64,000 nt of DNA from Rhodospirillales bacterium (GTDB lineage Bacteria; Pseudomonadota; Alphaproteobacteria; ATCC43930; CGMCC-115725), in assembly GCA_028288725.1 (NCBI GenBank), contig JAQGIC010000003.1, positions 56,638 to 120,637 of the forward strand. Direction: 5' to 3'. A program made the translations under genes and the position numbers. Below the pieces are notes generated by a model. It saw nothing but the letters and a program-made list of their open reading frames with translations. It made no database searches and was not told where the DNA came from. Below, in pieces: positions 9,141 to 17,639 of the stretch (position 1 is the stretch's first letter; every line of letters begins with the position of its first letter).

Positions 9141-9356
9141 TCAGGCCATCATCCCGGTCCGCCGGATCCGGCGCTTCAGCTCCGCGATGCCGGCGGCCAG
9201 CCGCTCGGCTTCGTTCTCGATGCCGGCATAGTCCAGCCAGAATTCAACCCGCGTCTCGGGCGTCAGCCCGGCGAGCCCCTCCAGTTGCCCGAGGGTCGAG
9301 GCCTGGCCGATGGCGGCGTCGAACGCGCCATGGTTTGCGGGAGGAGTGCCGGTCAT
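9141..9356 (-). CDS. Small hypothetical protein with C-terminal helix
   Basis: The 71-residue acidic-to-basic protein has the pattern ETRVEFWLDYAGIENEAERLAAGIAELKRRIRR, a likely amphipathic helix or short coiled coil. No signal peptide or membrane segment is present. It starts at ATG and lies 49 bp downstream of the PAS-domain gene on the same strand, so the two may be co-transcribed. I do not recognise the family. Confidence 0.55.
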   Translation of the reverse strand: MTGTPPANHGAFDAAIGQASTLGQLEGLAGLTPETRVEFWLDYAGIENEAERLAAGIAELKRRIRRTGMMA

Positions 9357-9405
9357 GGCCGGATCATAGCCTGCGAACGCGCCCAGGAAAACGCATGTCG
9401 GCGGC

Positions 9406-10002
9406 TCACGCGGCGTCGGGCACCAGCGGTAGCCAAGCCTCCGCGCCGACCAGGGTGAAGAACGCCTTCGGATTGATCAGCCGCGGCTGCCCGGTCGCCG
9501 GGTCCCGCAGCGGGGCCAGGACCGAAGCCCCGATCACGCCCCGACCGCGGCTATCGGCATAGGGCAGGGCCAACCGCTCACCAGTGCCGATCTTCTCCCG
9601 GTCGTGAAAGACATCGCCGACGGTCAGATTGCCGGCCGGCAGTCGGGCGACCTTCAGCAGGCGCGTGCGGATCTCGGCGCTGATCGACGCCGGATACAGA
9701 TCCTCCGGCGTCTTGCCGCGCAGATCGCGGCTCAGGGCCTGATAGATACTCTCGCCGACCAGCCGCAACTGGACCTCGTCCGCGTCGCTGACGCGCCAGA
9801 CCCAGATATGAGGCAGCACGATGGCCATGTTCTCGGGCTTGATGTCCGACCAGGTCGGCATCGGCCGCGCCCCGCGCACGCTCTGCCAATAGTCGAACAG
9901 CTTCAGCAACGCTGGCGCCTGGAGCCGATCGCGGAATTCCCCTGCCTCAATCATCGAGTGGCCCGTCATGCCCGATAGTCCATCCTCCGATCCGGATGGC
10001 AT
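9406..10002 (-). CDS. PAS-domain protein (PAS_5-like)
   Basis: The 198-residue single-domain protein matches the layout of the alphaproteobacterial PAS_5 family: LFDYWQSVRGARPMPTWSDIKPENMAIVLPHIWVWRV, a central FxLVGE-type strand (LRLVGESIYQALSRDLRGKTPEDL) and a C-terminal sheet ending with LVGAEAWLPL. These proteins lack an effector domain and are thought to be sensory or adaptor proteins; the partner is unknown. In-frame ATGs at 9969 and 9954 are alternative starts, and the last would begin just before the conserved region. Confidence 0.75.
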   Translation of the reverse strand: MPSGSEDGLSGMTGHSMIEAGEFRDRLQAPALLKLFDYWQSVRGARPMPTWSDIKPENMAIVLPHIWVWRVSDADEVQLRLVGESIYQALSRDLRGKTPEDLYPASISAEIRTRLLKVARLPAGNLTVGDVFHDREKIGTGERLALPYADSRGRGVIGASVLAPLRDPATGQPRLINPKAFFTLVGAEAWLPLVPDAA

Positions 10003-10108
10003 CGTTGGACCCTATCATCAGTACAGCCTGTCGGCGGTGGCAAGCCCCGCGAACGAAAAAGGGCTCGACCGATCGCTCGGCCAAGCCCTTGTTTTCACCC
10101 GATCGGCT

Positions 10109-10184
10109 TGGTGGAGCCGTGGGGAATCGAACCCCAGACCTCGACATTGCGAACGTCGCGCTCTACCAACTGAGCTACGACCCC
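10109..10184 (-). tRNA. tRNA-Ala (anticodon CGC)
   Basis: The 76-base cloverleaf on the minus strand begins GGGGTCGTAGCTCAG and ends with encoded CCA. The anticodon stem CGACG/TGTCG holds the loop TTCGCAA, giving anticodon CGC for codon GCG. The T arm is TGGGG-TTCGATT-CCCCA. The acceptor stem keeps the G3-U70 wobble that identifies alanine tRNAs. The CGC isoacceptor suits a genome rich in GCG codons. Confidence 0.97.
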
Positions 10185-10379
10185 AACCCCGAACCGTTCG
10201 GTGACCGGTTGTATGTCGTTCCGGCCCCCCTGCTGTCAAGACTGCTTCTCGCGCGAAAAGCCGATATGCGCCGCGCTTATGGCGCTCGCTCCCGCTCACC
10301 GGCGCCGCTTGCGCGCGGCGGCGGCGGACGCTAGGGTCCGCGCTCCGCGTTCTCCAATATACGGGCCTGTCGCACCGCC

Positions 10380-10679
10380 ATGAGTCCGATCATTCCGATC
10401 CTTGAGCTGATCAGCGCCGTCATCGAGATTTTCATCTGGATGCTGATCGTTTCCGCCATCCTCAGCTGGCTGACCGCCTTCGGGGTCGTCAACCGCTACA
10501 ATCGGGTGGTGGCCACGATCGGCGACACGCTCTATCGCCTGACCGATCCGGTCCTGCGGCCGATCCGCAACATCCTGCCCAATCTGGGCGGGGTCGATGT
10601 CTCGCCGATCGTCGCCATCCTGGTGCTGACGTTCATCAATCGCGAGATGTGGGTAGTGGCGAGTGGTCTCCTCAACTAA
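10380..10679 (+). CDS. yggT: YggT family membrane protein
   Basis: The 99-residue protein has two hydrophobic segments (about 8-30 and 75-97) flanking the conserved YggT core [41 protein letters not shown]. The family is linked to osmotic-stress tolerance and, in photosynthetic lineages, to chloroplast and division functions; its biochemical role is unsettled. It overlaps folD by 17 bp, which implies co-transcription and translational coupling. Confidence 0.9.
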   Translation: MSPIIPILELISAVIEIFIWMLIVSAILSWLTAFGVVNRYNRVVATIGDTLYRLTDPVLRPIRNILPNLGGVDVSPIVAILVLTFINREMWVVASGLLN

Positions 10680-11553
10680 GCTGATCGACGGCAAGGCGTT
10701 CGCCCAGGGTCTGCGGATCCGCGTCGCGGCCGCCGCGGCCGCGCTCAAGGCCGAGCATGGTTTCCAGCCGGGCCTCGCCGTCGTGCTGGTCGGCGAGGAT
10801 CCGGCGAGCCAGGTCTATGTCCGCTCCAAGACGCGCGCGACCGAGGAAGCAGGCTTCCACGGCGTCGAGCACAAGCTGCCGGCGACCGTTGTGCAAAACG
10901 AGCTCATGGCGCTGATCGACCGGCTCAACGCCGATCCCGCGATCCACGGCATTCTGGTGCAGCTGCCGCTGCCGGCCGGGCTCGACAGTGCCGCCGTGGT
11001 GGCCGCGATCGATCCGCGCAAAGACGTCGATGGGCTGCATGTCGAGAATGTCGGCGCACTGTGGAACGGGGCCGCGGGGTTGGTGCCCTGCACGCCGCTC
11101 GGCTGCGTGCTGCTGCTGAAGGACCGGCTGGGCGATCTCACCGGGTTGAACGCGGTCGTCGTCGGCCGCTCGGCCCTGGTCGGCAAGCCGATCGCCGCTT
11201 TGCTGCTGGCCGAGAATTGCACGGTCACCCTCGCGCATTCCAAGACCCGGGATCTGCCGGGCGTATGCCGCCAGGCCGACATTCTGGTCGCGGCCGTTGG
11301 ACGGCCCGAGATGATCAGGGGCGACTGGGTCAAGCCCGGCGCCACCGTGATCGATGTCGGCATCAACCGTGTGCCGGCGCCGGACGGCAAGGGCCGCCTG
11401 GTCGGCGACGTGGCGTTCGACGAGGCGCTGGCCGTTGCCGCGGCCATCACGCCGGTGCCGGGCGGCGTGGGTCCCATGACCATCGCCTGCCTGATGCGCA
11501 ACACGCTGACCGCGGCCTGCCGCATCAAGGGCGTGGCCGTCCCGGCGGTCTGA
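10663..11553 (+). CDS. folD: Bifunctional methylenetetrahydrofolate dehydrogenase/methenyltetrahydrofolate cyclohydrolase
   Basis: FolD interconverts 5,10-methylene-, 5,10-methenyl- and 10-formyl-THF and supplies one-carbon units for purine and formyl-Met synthesis. The 296-residue product shows the family signatures [21 protein letters not shown] (catalytic Lys in the YVRSK stretch), [14 protein letters not shown], the NADP-binding [16 protein letters not shown] and the C-terminal [16 protein letters not shown]. The GTG start ([11 protein letters not shown]) lies inside the end of yggT, consistent with coupled translation. Confidence 0.97.
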   Translation: MVSSTKLIDGKAFAQGLRIRVAAAAAALKAEHGFQPGLAVVLVGEDPASQVYVRSKTRATEEAGFHGVEHKLPATVVQNELMALIDRLNADPAIHGILVQLPLPAGLDSAAVVAAIDPRKDVDGLHVENVGALWNGAAGLVPCTPLGCVLLLKDRLGDLTGLNAVVVGRSALVGKPIAALLLAENCTVTLAHSKTRDLPGVCRQADILVAAVGRPEMIRGDWVKPGATVIDVGINRVPAPDGKGRLVGDVAFDEALAVAAAITPVPGGVGPMTIACLMRNTLTAACRIKGVAVPAV

Positions 11554-11679
11554 ACGACCGGCCGCAAATCCGCCCGAATTCGACATGCGATAGCCGGAAT
11601 CGCGCCCAAGAATTCGCCCAATCCGCCTTCAGAGTCCGATCCATGGCCCGGGGGCGGGCCCAAGGGAAAGGGACGGATC

Positions 11680-11763
11680 ATGCGGGAATTCATTGCGGCG
11701 TCCTTAGCGGATGCCAGGCTCGGCCTGCTGATCCTGGTGCTGGCGGCGCTGCTGGCGCAATAA
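11680..11763 (+). CDS. Candidate 27-residue single-span membrane peptide
   Basis: The short frame begins ATG with a good ribosome-binding site (AAGGGACGG about 6 bases upstream). It encodes a peptide starting MREFIAASLADARLG and continuing into a wholly hydrophobic helix rich in Leu, Val and Ala before the TAA stop. It sits 45 bp upstream of tryptophan dioxygenase and could be translated from the same mRNA. There is no homology to rely on. The case rests on the ribosome-binding site, the coherent amphipathic-then-hydrophobic design and the position, so it may be fortuitous. Confidence 0.4.
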   Translation: MREFIAASLADARLGLLILVLAALLAQ

Positions 11764-11808
11764 CCTGGCACATCGGGTTGCGCCGGGTGTATCGCTTCGG
11801 GGTCGTCA

Positions 11809-12672
11809 ATGACGGAGGCACGGGTGAGCGACGAGACCGCAAACGAGGCGCAGCAGCTCGCGGCCGAGGCGCATACGGATTTCGCGCGTGCCATGGACTA
11901 TGGCGATTATCTGCAGCTGGGCACCTTGCTCTCGGCGCAGAAGCCCCGGAGCGACAAGCCCGACGAACTCTTGTTCATCATCATCCATCAGGCGACCGAG
12001 CTGTGGATGAAGCTCGTGCTTCACGAGCTGACCCAGGCGCGTTCGTTGGTCGCGGCCGACGATCTGCAGCCGGCGTTCAAGGCGCTGGCGCGGGTCAGCC
12101 GGATCCAGGCGCAGCTGATCCAGTCGTGGGACGTGTTGTCGACCATGACGCCGTCGGACTATTCCGGCTTCCGCGACGCGCTCGGCCAATCCTCGGGCTT
12201 CCAGTCCGCGCAATATCGTCAGATCGAATTCCTGCTCGGCAACAAGCAGGCGGCGATGATCCAGCCCCATCGCCACCTGCCGGATCTGGCGGCGGCCCTG
12301 GAGACGGCCCTCGCGACGCCCAGCCTGTATGACGAGGTGATCCGGCTTTTGGTCCGGCGCGGCTTCGCGATCGACGCCGCGGCGCTCGGCCGCGACCTGA
12401 CGCTGCCCTATGTCAGCGACGCCAGCGTGCGCGCGGCCTGGCTCGCGATCTATCGCGATCCCAAGACCCATTGGGAGCTGTATCAATTGGCCGAGGAGCT
12501 GGTCGATCTGGAAGACTGGTTCCAGCAATGGCGCTTCCGTCATGTCACCACGGTCCAGCGCGTGATCGGCTTTAAGCGCGGCACCGGCGGCACCGCCGGG
12601 GTCGCGTACTTGCGCAAAGCGTTGGAGATCGTGTTTTTCCCCGAATTGTGGGAAGTTCGGACCGAGCTCTGA
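11809..12672 (+). CDS. kynA: Tryptophan 2,3-dioxygenase
   Basis: This cytosolic haem enzyme catalyses the first step of the kynurenine pathway, opening the indole ring of L-Trp to N-formylkynurenine. The 287-residue product has the diagnostic stretches [48 protein letters not shown] and [20 protein letters not shown], in which His245 is the expected proximal haem ligand. It ends [12 protein letters not shown] as in the family. ATG is chosen, although a GTG five codons in has a similar context. Kynureninase lies nearby on the opposite strand; no kynurenine formamidase gene is in the window. Confidence 0.96.
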   Translation: MTEARVSDETANEAQQLAAEAHTDFARAMDYGDYLQLGTLLSAQKPRSDKPDELLFIIIHQATELWMKLVLHELTQARSLVAADDLQPAFKALARVSRIQAQLIQSWDVLSTMTPSDYSGFRDALGQSSGFQSAQYRQIEFLLGNKQAAMIQPHRHLPDLAAALETALATPSLYDEVIRLLVRRGFAIDAAALGRDLTLPYVSDASVRAAWLAIYRDPKTHWELYQLAEELVDLEDWFQQWRFRHVTTVQRVIGFKRGTGGTAGVAYLRKALEIVFFPELWEVRTEL

Positions 12673-12972
12673 TCCCCCCGGCCGACCGCCCTGGCCGAGG
12701 TCGCGACCGCGAACAATCCGTTTCAGATCGATGTCGGTCCGAGCGACGGCCGCGCCGACCATCATTCCGGCTCCAGCCATTGCGATGTGGTGCCCTGTTG
12801 CGACGTCGGCGGCTCGCATCATTGAGGCAAATCGCCGTGGATCGTGTCATGCTACCGCACTGCGGCAGAATTCGCCGGGCTGGAAACGATCGGTTACCAA
12901 TTTTGCGCATCATTAGGGGGACGGCGGCGCTAGGCTGCTCGTAACATGACCGACATCTGAGATCGGAGGCGA

Positions 12973-13479
12973 TTGATGAAGCGTTTTGTCGCCCTGGGGG
13001 TTTTGGCTGTGCTTGCGCTGGCGGCGTTCGGCGCCCGGCCTGCGGCGGCCGCATCGGATCGGCTCGGGCCGTTCCTCGGCGAGTTTCAAGGCCAAAGCGG
13101 CCAGACGCCGGGCAGTCTCTACACGCCGCTCTGGTCCAAGCCCACGCCGTTCGACCTGGCGGTCGAGCGCCATAACGACGAGCTGATCTTCGCCGTCGGC
13201 GGCTTCAGTTCGGTCATCATGCGCTTCGTGCCGATCTCCGACCGGCTCTATGTGCTGCGCACGAACCAGGGTGGCGCCGTCAAGGAAAGCGGCTTCGCCT
13301 GGGTCGAGAGCGACCGGCTGACCATCGAGCGCAAGATCGAACGGCCGGGCGAAGCCAGTGTCGGCATGCGTTTCGTCGTCAGCTGGGAAGACGATCACCG
13401 CCGCCTCACCGCCTATACGCTGAAGGGCGACGACGAGGTCGAGGTCCTGGATACGGCGCTCAAAGGCGCCGAGGATTAG
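12973..13479 (+). CDS. Secreted hypothetical protein
   Basis: The 168-residue protein has a signal peptide (MKRFVALGVLAVLALAAFGA, cleaved after about AAAA). The mature domain is rich in beta strands, with the alternating patterns FAVGGFSSVIMRFVPISDRLYVLR and RLTIERKIERPGEASVGMRFVVSW, which suggests a small beta-barrel or lipocalin-like fold. I do not recognise a named family. A strong Shine-Dalgarno (GGAGG) precedes the ATG. The 300 bp upstream hold no recognisable gene and presumably its promoter. Confidence 0.7.
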   Translation: MMKRFVALGVLAVLALAAFGARPAAAASDRLGPFLGEFQGQSGQTPGSLYTPLWSKPTPFDLAVERHNDELIFAVGGFSSVIMRFVPISDRLYVLRTNQGGAVKESGFAWVESDRLTIERKIERPGEASVGMRFVVSWEDDHRRLTAYTLKGDDEVEVLDTALKGAED

Positions 13480-13487
13480 AGCGAGCT

Positions 13488-13610
13488 TCAGGAAGCGGCC
13501 GCGATCGCCTCTATTTCGATCACGTATTCCGGGCGCGCGAGCGCGGATACGACGACCGCAGTGACGGCGGGGGCGCCCCAACGTATTGGCCTGTTGCCTT
13601 GAGCGCCAGT
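13488..13610 (-). pseudogene. C-terminal remnant of a RidA (YjgF/YER057c) family gene
   Basis: On the minus strand an open stretch without a start codon reads WGAPAVTAVVVSALARPEYV, then IEIEAIAAAS and TGA. This matches the last two strands of RidA-family enamine/imine deaminases (the pattern R/G-P-A-x-T-x-V-x-V-x-x-L and VEIEAIA). An in-frame TAG lies at 13611-13613, and nothing upstream resembles the missing N-terminal two-thirds. It sits just 3' of the secreted-protein gene and between kynA and kynU; RidA-family deaminases occur in some tryptophan and aminomuconate pathways. Confidence 0.55.
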
Positions 13611-13687
13611 CTAGGCAAGAGCGGTATGCCGATCGTCAACAATCTTGAGCAGATCTAAATCATCATTTCTCAATTTAGAAAATTGTT

Positions 13688-14929
13688 TCACGTCACCCGC
13701 GCCCTGGCGTGGTACTCGGGCCGGTCCCAGGACCGGTCTTCCATGATCTCCTTCAGCACCCAAACCGCGTCCCACAGCTCGCCATAGCCCAGATACAAGG
13801 GCGTGAAACCGAAGCGCAGGATGTCGGGCGCGCGGAAATCGCCGATCACGCCGCGGGCGATCAGCGCCTGCATGATCGGGTAGCCCTGCTCATGGGCGAT
13901 GCAGACCTGGCTGCCGCGCCGGGCATCCTCGCGCGGCGAGACCAGGTTGAAGCCATGGCCGGCCAGCTCCTGTTCGATCAACTGGGCGAACAGCCTGCTC
14001 TGCATCAGGGATTTCTCGCGGATGTCGGCCATCGAGGCTTCGAGCAGGATGTCGACGCCGCATTCCAGCGCGGCGAGGCTCAAGATCGGCGGCGTGCCGA
14101 CCAGCCCGCGGGCGATGCCGTCCGCCGGGCGGAAATGCGTCTCGAACGCGAAGGGGGCGGCGTGGCCGAGCCAGCCGGTCAGCGGCATCGCGATCCGGCC
14201 GTGCCAGCGCTCGGCGACCCACAGGAACGCCGGCGCGCCCGGGCCGCCGTTCAGATATTTATAGCCGCAGCCGACCGCCAGATCGGCCCCGGCGCCATTG
14301 AGGTCGACCGGGACCGCGCCGGCCGAATGGGCGAGGTCCCACAACATCAGTGCGCCGGACGCGTGCGTCTTGGCGGTCACCGCCGCCATATCGTGCATGC
14401 GGCCGGTGCGGTAATTGACATGGGTCAGCATGACCACGGCGACCTCGTCCGTGATCGCCGCCGCGATCTCGTCCGGCTCGACCAGCTTGAGTTCGTGGCC
14501 TTCGGCCAGCAGGGCGGCCAGGCCCTCGGCAATGTAGAGATCGGTCGGGAAATTCGCCGGTTCGGACAGGATGAGCTTGCGGCCGGGCCTGAGCTTGAGG
14601 GCGGCGGCCAGCGCCTTGAAAAGATTCACGCTGGTCGAATCGCCGACCATGGTTTCGCCCGGCAGGGCCCCGATCAGCCGGCCGATCTTGTCGCCGATCC
14701 GGCCCGGCAGCGCCATCCAGCCGTGCTTGTTCCAACTGGTGATGAGGTCGCGGCCCCATTGGGATTCGATCACCTGCGCCACGCGGGCCGATGTGGTCCG
14801 CGGCAGGGCGCCCAGCGAATTGCCGTCCAGATAGATGACACCCTGGGGGAGCGCGAACCGGTCGCGGAATGGCCGGAGCGGGTCGGTCTTGTCGAGGGCG
14901 GCCAGGTCGGGCCGGATCAGCGCGGTCAC
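13688..14929 (-). CDS. kynU: Kynureninase
   Basis: This PLP enzyme cleaves L-kynurenine to anthranilate and L-alanine. The 413-residue product has the usual length. It carries IYLDGNSLGALP near the N-terminus, the PLP-phosphate region VGDSTSVNLFKAL, LWDLAHSAGAVPVDL with the PLP-ring Asp, and the Schiff-base lysine Lys224 in GCGYKYLNGGPGAPAF. LRFGFTPLYL is near the C-terminus. It is transcribed 23 bp downstream of argG on the same strand, so read-through from argG is possible, and it converges on kynA. Confidence 0.96.
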   Translation of the reverse strand: MTALIRPDLAALDKTDPLRPFRDRFALPQGVIYLDGNSLGALPRTTSARVAQVIESQWGRDLITSWNKHGWMALPGRIGDKIGRLIGALPGETMVGDSTSVNLFKALAAALKLRPGRKLILSEPANFPTDLYIAEGLAALLAEGHELKLVEPDEIAAAITDEVAVVMLTHVNYRTGRMHDMAAVTAKTHASGALMLWDLAHSAGAVPVDLNGAGADLAVGCGYKYLNGGPGAPAFLWVAERWHGRIAMPLTGWLGHAAPFAFETHFRPADGIARGLVGTPPILSLAALECGVDILLEASMADIREKSLMQSRLFAQLIEQELAGHGFNLVSPREDARRGSQVCIAHEQGYPIMQALIARGVIGDFRAPDILRFGFTPLYLGYGELWDAVWVLKEIMEDRSWDRPEYHARARVT

Positions 14930-14952
14930 GGCCTGGCCTCCTTACAACGGAT

Positions 14953-16161
14953 TTAGCCGCGCGCGGCCTTGGCCAGACGCAGTCTGAGCGCGTTCAGCTT
15001 GATGAAGCCGGCGGCGTCGCGCTGGTCGTAGACCTGGTCTTCCTCGAAAGTGACATGGGCCAGGCTATAGAGCGTCTTCGGCGACTTGCGGCCGACGATG
15101 CTGACCCCGCCCTTGTACAGCTTCAGGCGAACCGTGCCCTCGACATGCTCCTGGCTCTTGTCGATCAGCGCCTGCAGCATCTCGCGCTCGGGCGAGAACC
15201 AGAAGCCGTTATAGACCAGCTCCGCATAGCGCGGCATCAGCTCGTCCTTGAGATGGGCGGCATTGCGGTCGAGCGTGATGCTCTCGATGCCGCGATGGGC
15301 CGCCTGCAGCACGGTGCCGCCCGGCGTCTCGTAGACGCCGCGCGACTTCATGCCGACGAAGCGGTTCTCGACCAGGTCCAACCGGCCGACGCCGTTGCGG
15401 CCGCCCAACTCGTTGAGCTTGGCCAGGAGATTGGCCGGCGACAGCGTCTCGCCATTGACCGCGACGGCGTCGCCGCTCTTGAACTCGACCTCGACATATT
15501 CCGGCTTGTCCGGCGCCTGCTCGGGCGAGACGGTTCGGGAATAGACGAATTCCGGCGCTTCGGCCCAGGGGTCCTCCAGCACTTTGCCTTCGGCCGAGAT
15601 ATGCAGCAGGTTGGCGTCGACCGAGAAGGGCGCCTCGCCGCGCTTGTCCTTGGCGATCGGAATCTGATGCTGCTCGGCATATTCGATCAGCTTGGTGCGG
15701 GACGTCAGATCCCATTCGCGCCAGGGGGCGATGACCTTGATGTCGGGCTTCAGCGAGTAATAGCCCAGCTCGAAGCGGACCTGGTCGTTGCCCTTGCCGG
15801 TGGCGCCATGGGACACCGCGTCGGCACCGACCAGCTTGGCGATCTCGATCTGGCGCTTGGCGATCAGCGGCCGGGCGATCGAGGTGCCCAGCAGATACTG
15901 GCCCTCGTAGAGCGCGTTGGCGCGGAACATCGGGAACACGAAGTCGCGCACGAATTCTTCGCGGAGATCGTCGATGAAGATCTCCTTCACGCCCATCATC
16001 TCGGCCTTCTTGCGCGCCGGTTCCAGCTCTTCGCCCTGGCCGATGTCGGCGGTGAAGGTCACCACCTCGCATTTGTAGGTGTCCTGCAGCCACCGGAGGA
16101 TGACCGAGGTGTCGAGGCCGCCGGAATAGGCCAGCACGACCTTCTTGATGCTGCCGCTCAT
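14953..16161 (-). CDS. argG: Argininosuccinate synthase
   Basis: ArgG condenses citrulline and aspartate, using ATP, to make argininosuccinate in arginine biosynthesis. The product is 402 residues long. The ATP pyrophosphatase P-loop is at the very start ([18 protein letters not shown]), followed by [15 protein letters not shown]. The citrulline/aspartate-binding segments [15 protein letters not shown] and [34 protein letters not shown] are present. A longer open frame reaches 16299, but the conserved N-terminus begins at the ATG at 16161, so that start is used. Confidence 0.97.
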   Translation of the reverse strand: MSGSIKKVVLAYSGGLDTSVILRWLQDTYKCEVVTFTADIGQGEELEPARKKAEMMGVKEIFIDDLREEFVRDFVFPMFRANALYEGQYLLGTSIARPLIAKRQIEIAKLVGADAVSHGATGKGNDQVRFELGYYSLKPDIKVIAPWREWDLTSRTKLIEYAEQHQIPIAKDKRGEAPFSVDANLLHISAEGKVLEDPWAEAPEFVYSRTVSPEQAPDKPEYVEVEFKSGDAVAVNGETLSPANLLAKLNELGGRNGVGRLDLVENRFVGMKSRGVYETPGGTVLQAAHRGIESITLDRNAAHLKDELMPRYAELVYNGFWFSPEREMLQALIDKSQEHVEGTVRLKLYKGGVSIVGRKSPKTLYSLAHVTFEEDQVYDQRDAAGFIKLNALRLRLAKAARG

Positions 16162-16449
16162 AATTGATCTCGCGCGAACGTGTGACTGAGGGAATTGGAC
16201 GGCCGGCAGTATAGGGGAAAGCAGCAGGGCGGCAAGGCGCGGCGGGCGCGGGCCGGGGCCCGGTTTTTGCGCGCTCGGCCTCAAGGGCGACCGCGCCACG
16301 CGGCAATGCGCATCTGGGTTTCGTCGCCCTCATATGCCGCGCACTTGCTGTTGCGAGTGATTTGCGATATCGATCGAACTGCGAATGGTTCTGAATATCG
16401 GCAATCCGCCGATGGATCGGAGCCGGGCTCATCGGGAGTTTGAGACGCC

Positions 16450-17292
16450 ATGTTGGCTAGTCTGCTGATCGTCTTCCGTGAAATCATCGAAGCCGGCCTG
16501 ATCGTCGGGATCATTCTGGCCGCGACCGAAGGGGTGTTGGGCCGGGGGCTGTGGATCGCGGGCGGCGTCGCCGGCGGCGTGCTTGGCGCGGCGCTGGTCG
16601 CGCTGTTCGCCGGCGCCCTGTCGAACGCGCTCGAGGGCGTGGGGCAGGAGGTCTTCACCGTCGGCATCCTGTGCGTCGCCGTGCTGATGCTCGGCTGGCA
16701 CACGGTCTGGATGGCCCGGCACGGCCGTGAAATCGCCGAGGAGATGAACGCCGCCGGCGCCGCGGTCAAAGGCGGCGAGAAATCGCTGCTGGCGATGGCG
16801 ATCGTGGTCGCGATCGCCGTGCTGCGCGAAGGCTCCGAAGTCGTGCTCTTCCTCTACGGCATCGCGGTCTCGACCAACGAGGGCCCGTTACCGCTGCTGA
16901 CCGGCGGCCTGCTCGGACTGCTGTTGGGCTCGCTCCTGTCTTATCTGCTTTACCGCGGCCTGGTGATCATTCCGATGCGCCATCTGTTCTCGGTCACCAA
17001 CGCGCTGGTGGCATTGCTGGCCGCCGGCATGGCGGGGCAGGCGGCCGATCTGCTGGCGCGCACCGATCTCATCCCGTCCTGGGGCGATCAGCTGTGGGAC
17101 AGCTCCGGTCTGCTGTCCCAGGGCAGCCTGCTTGGGCGCGCGCTGCATGCGCTGGTGGGCTATTCCGACCGGCCGAGCGGCGTTCAGGTCGCAGCCTATC
17201 TGGTGACGCTGGCGACGCTGATCGGCCTCGGCCGCGTGATCGGCAGGCCCGCGGCCGGCAATGTCGCGCGACCGGCCGTCCAGGTTCGCTGA
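16450..17292 (+). CDS. FTR1-family iron permease
   Basis: The 280-residue, about seven-helix inner-membrane protein carries both hallmark R-E-x-x-E motifs of FTR1/EfeU permeases: FREIIEAGL at residues 9-17 and VLREGSEVVLFL in the fourth helix. These bind iron during transport. It is the first gene of a tight cluster with a periplasmic cupredoxin-like protein and a predicted outer-membrane barrel, so it probably imports iron oxidised or chaperoned by the cupredoxin. The P19 protein and ferredoxin partners of FtrABCD systems are absent here. The upstream region has TTGCGA direct repeats (16351, 16362), which are not a recognised iron box. Confidence 0.92.
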   Translation: MLASLLIVFREIIEAGLIVGIILAATEGVLGRGLWIAGGVAGGVLGAALVALFAGALSNALEGVGQEVFTVGILCVAVLMLGWHTVWMARHGREIAEEMNAAGAAVKGGEKSLLAMAIVVAIAVLREGSEVVLFLYGIAVSTNEGPLPLLTGGLLGLLLGSLLSYLLYRGLVIIPMRHLFSVTNALVALLAAGMAGQAADLLARTDLIPSWGDQLWDSSGLLSQGSLLGRALHALVGYSDRPSGVQVAAYLVTLATLIGLGRVIGRPAAGNVARPAVQVR

Positions 17293-17318
17293 CCCTTTTT
17301 TCGAACATGAGGTTTCCC

Positions 17319-17639
17319 ATGCGTTTCCTGTTGGCGTCCTGCGCCGCCCTGCTGGCGGCCGGTTCGGCGTTGGCCGACGATGCCGTGCATCTGTCGATCC
17401 GCGACCATAAGTACGAACCGGCGCGGATCGAGGTGCCGGCCGGCGTCAAGTTCAAGCTGCTGGTCAAGAACGAGGATCCGACGCCGGAGGAATTCGAGAG
17501 CTTCGATCTGAAGCGTGAGAAGGTCGTCCCGCCCGGGCAGGAGATCGCCGTGTTTCTGGGGCCGCTCGATGCCGGCGAATATAAATTCGTCGGCGATTTC
17601 CATCAGGATACCGCCCAGGGCGTGATGGTCGCGAAGTGA
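17319..17639 (+). CDS. Periplasmic cupredoxin-like protein of the FTR1 cluster
   Basis: The 106-residue protein has a signal peptide (MRFLLASCAALLAAGSALA) and one cupredoxin-like domain with HKYEPARIEVPAGVKFKLLVKN, EEFESFDLKREKVVPPG and GEYKFVGDFHQDTAQG. This pattern is shared with FtrB/EfeO-type cupredoxins that accompany FTR1 permeases and are thought to oxidise or deliver iron. The ATG at 17319 is preferred over 17307 because GAGG lies at 17309-17312. It starts 26 bp after the permease, and its stop overlaps the next start by one base. Confidence 0.85.
   Translation: MRFLLASCAALLAAGSALADDAVHLSIRDHKYEPARIEVPAGVKFKLLVKNEDPTPEEFESFDLKREKVVPPGQEIAVFLGPLDAGEYKFVGDFHQDTAQGVMVAK

Noticed and set aside
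9806..9815. GATATGAGGC inside the PAS-domain gene as a sixth hairpin-element copy
   Set aside because: Only ten bases match, with no complementary arm and no CTAG boundary; it is coding sequence.
12673..12840. About 50 open codons in frame after the kynA stop, with a His/Cys-rich end (SSHCDVVPCCDVGGSHH)
   Set aside because: There is no start codon or ribosome-binding site, and kynA already ends with the family's normal C-terminus. Read-through cannot be supported from sequence.
13655..13678. CTAAAT/ATTTAG pair downstream of kynU as a partial hairpin element
   Set aside because: Only six bases per arm match the second hairpin, and the flanks do not resemble any copy. It is more likely a weak 3'-end structure.
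16351..16384. TTGCGA direct repeats upstream of the FTR1 gene as an iron-regulator box
   Set aside because: The repeats are 11 bp apart but do not form the palindromes known for Fur, Irr or RirA sites, so no regulator is assigned.
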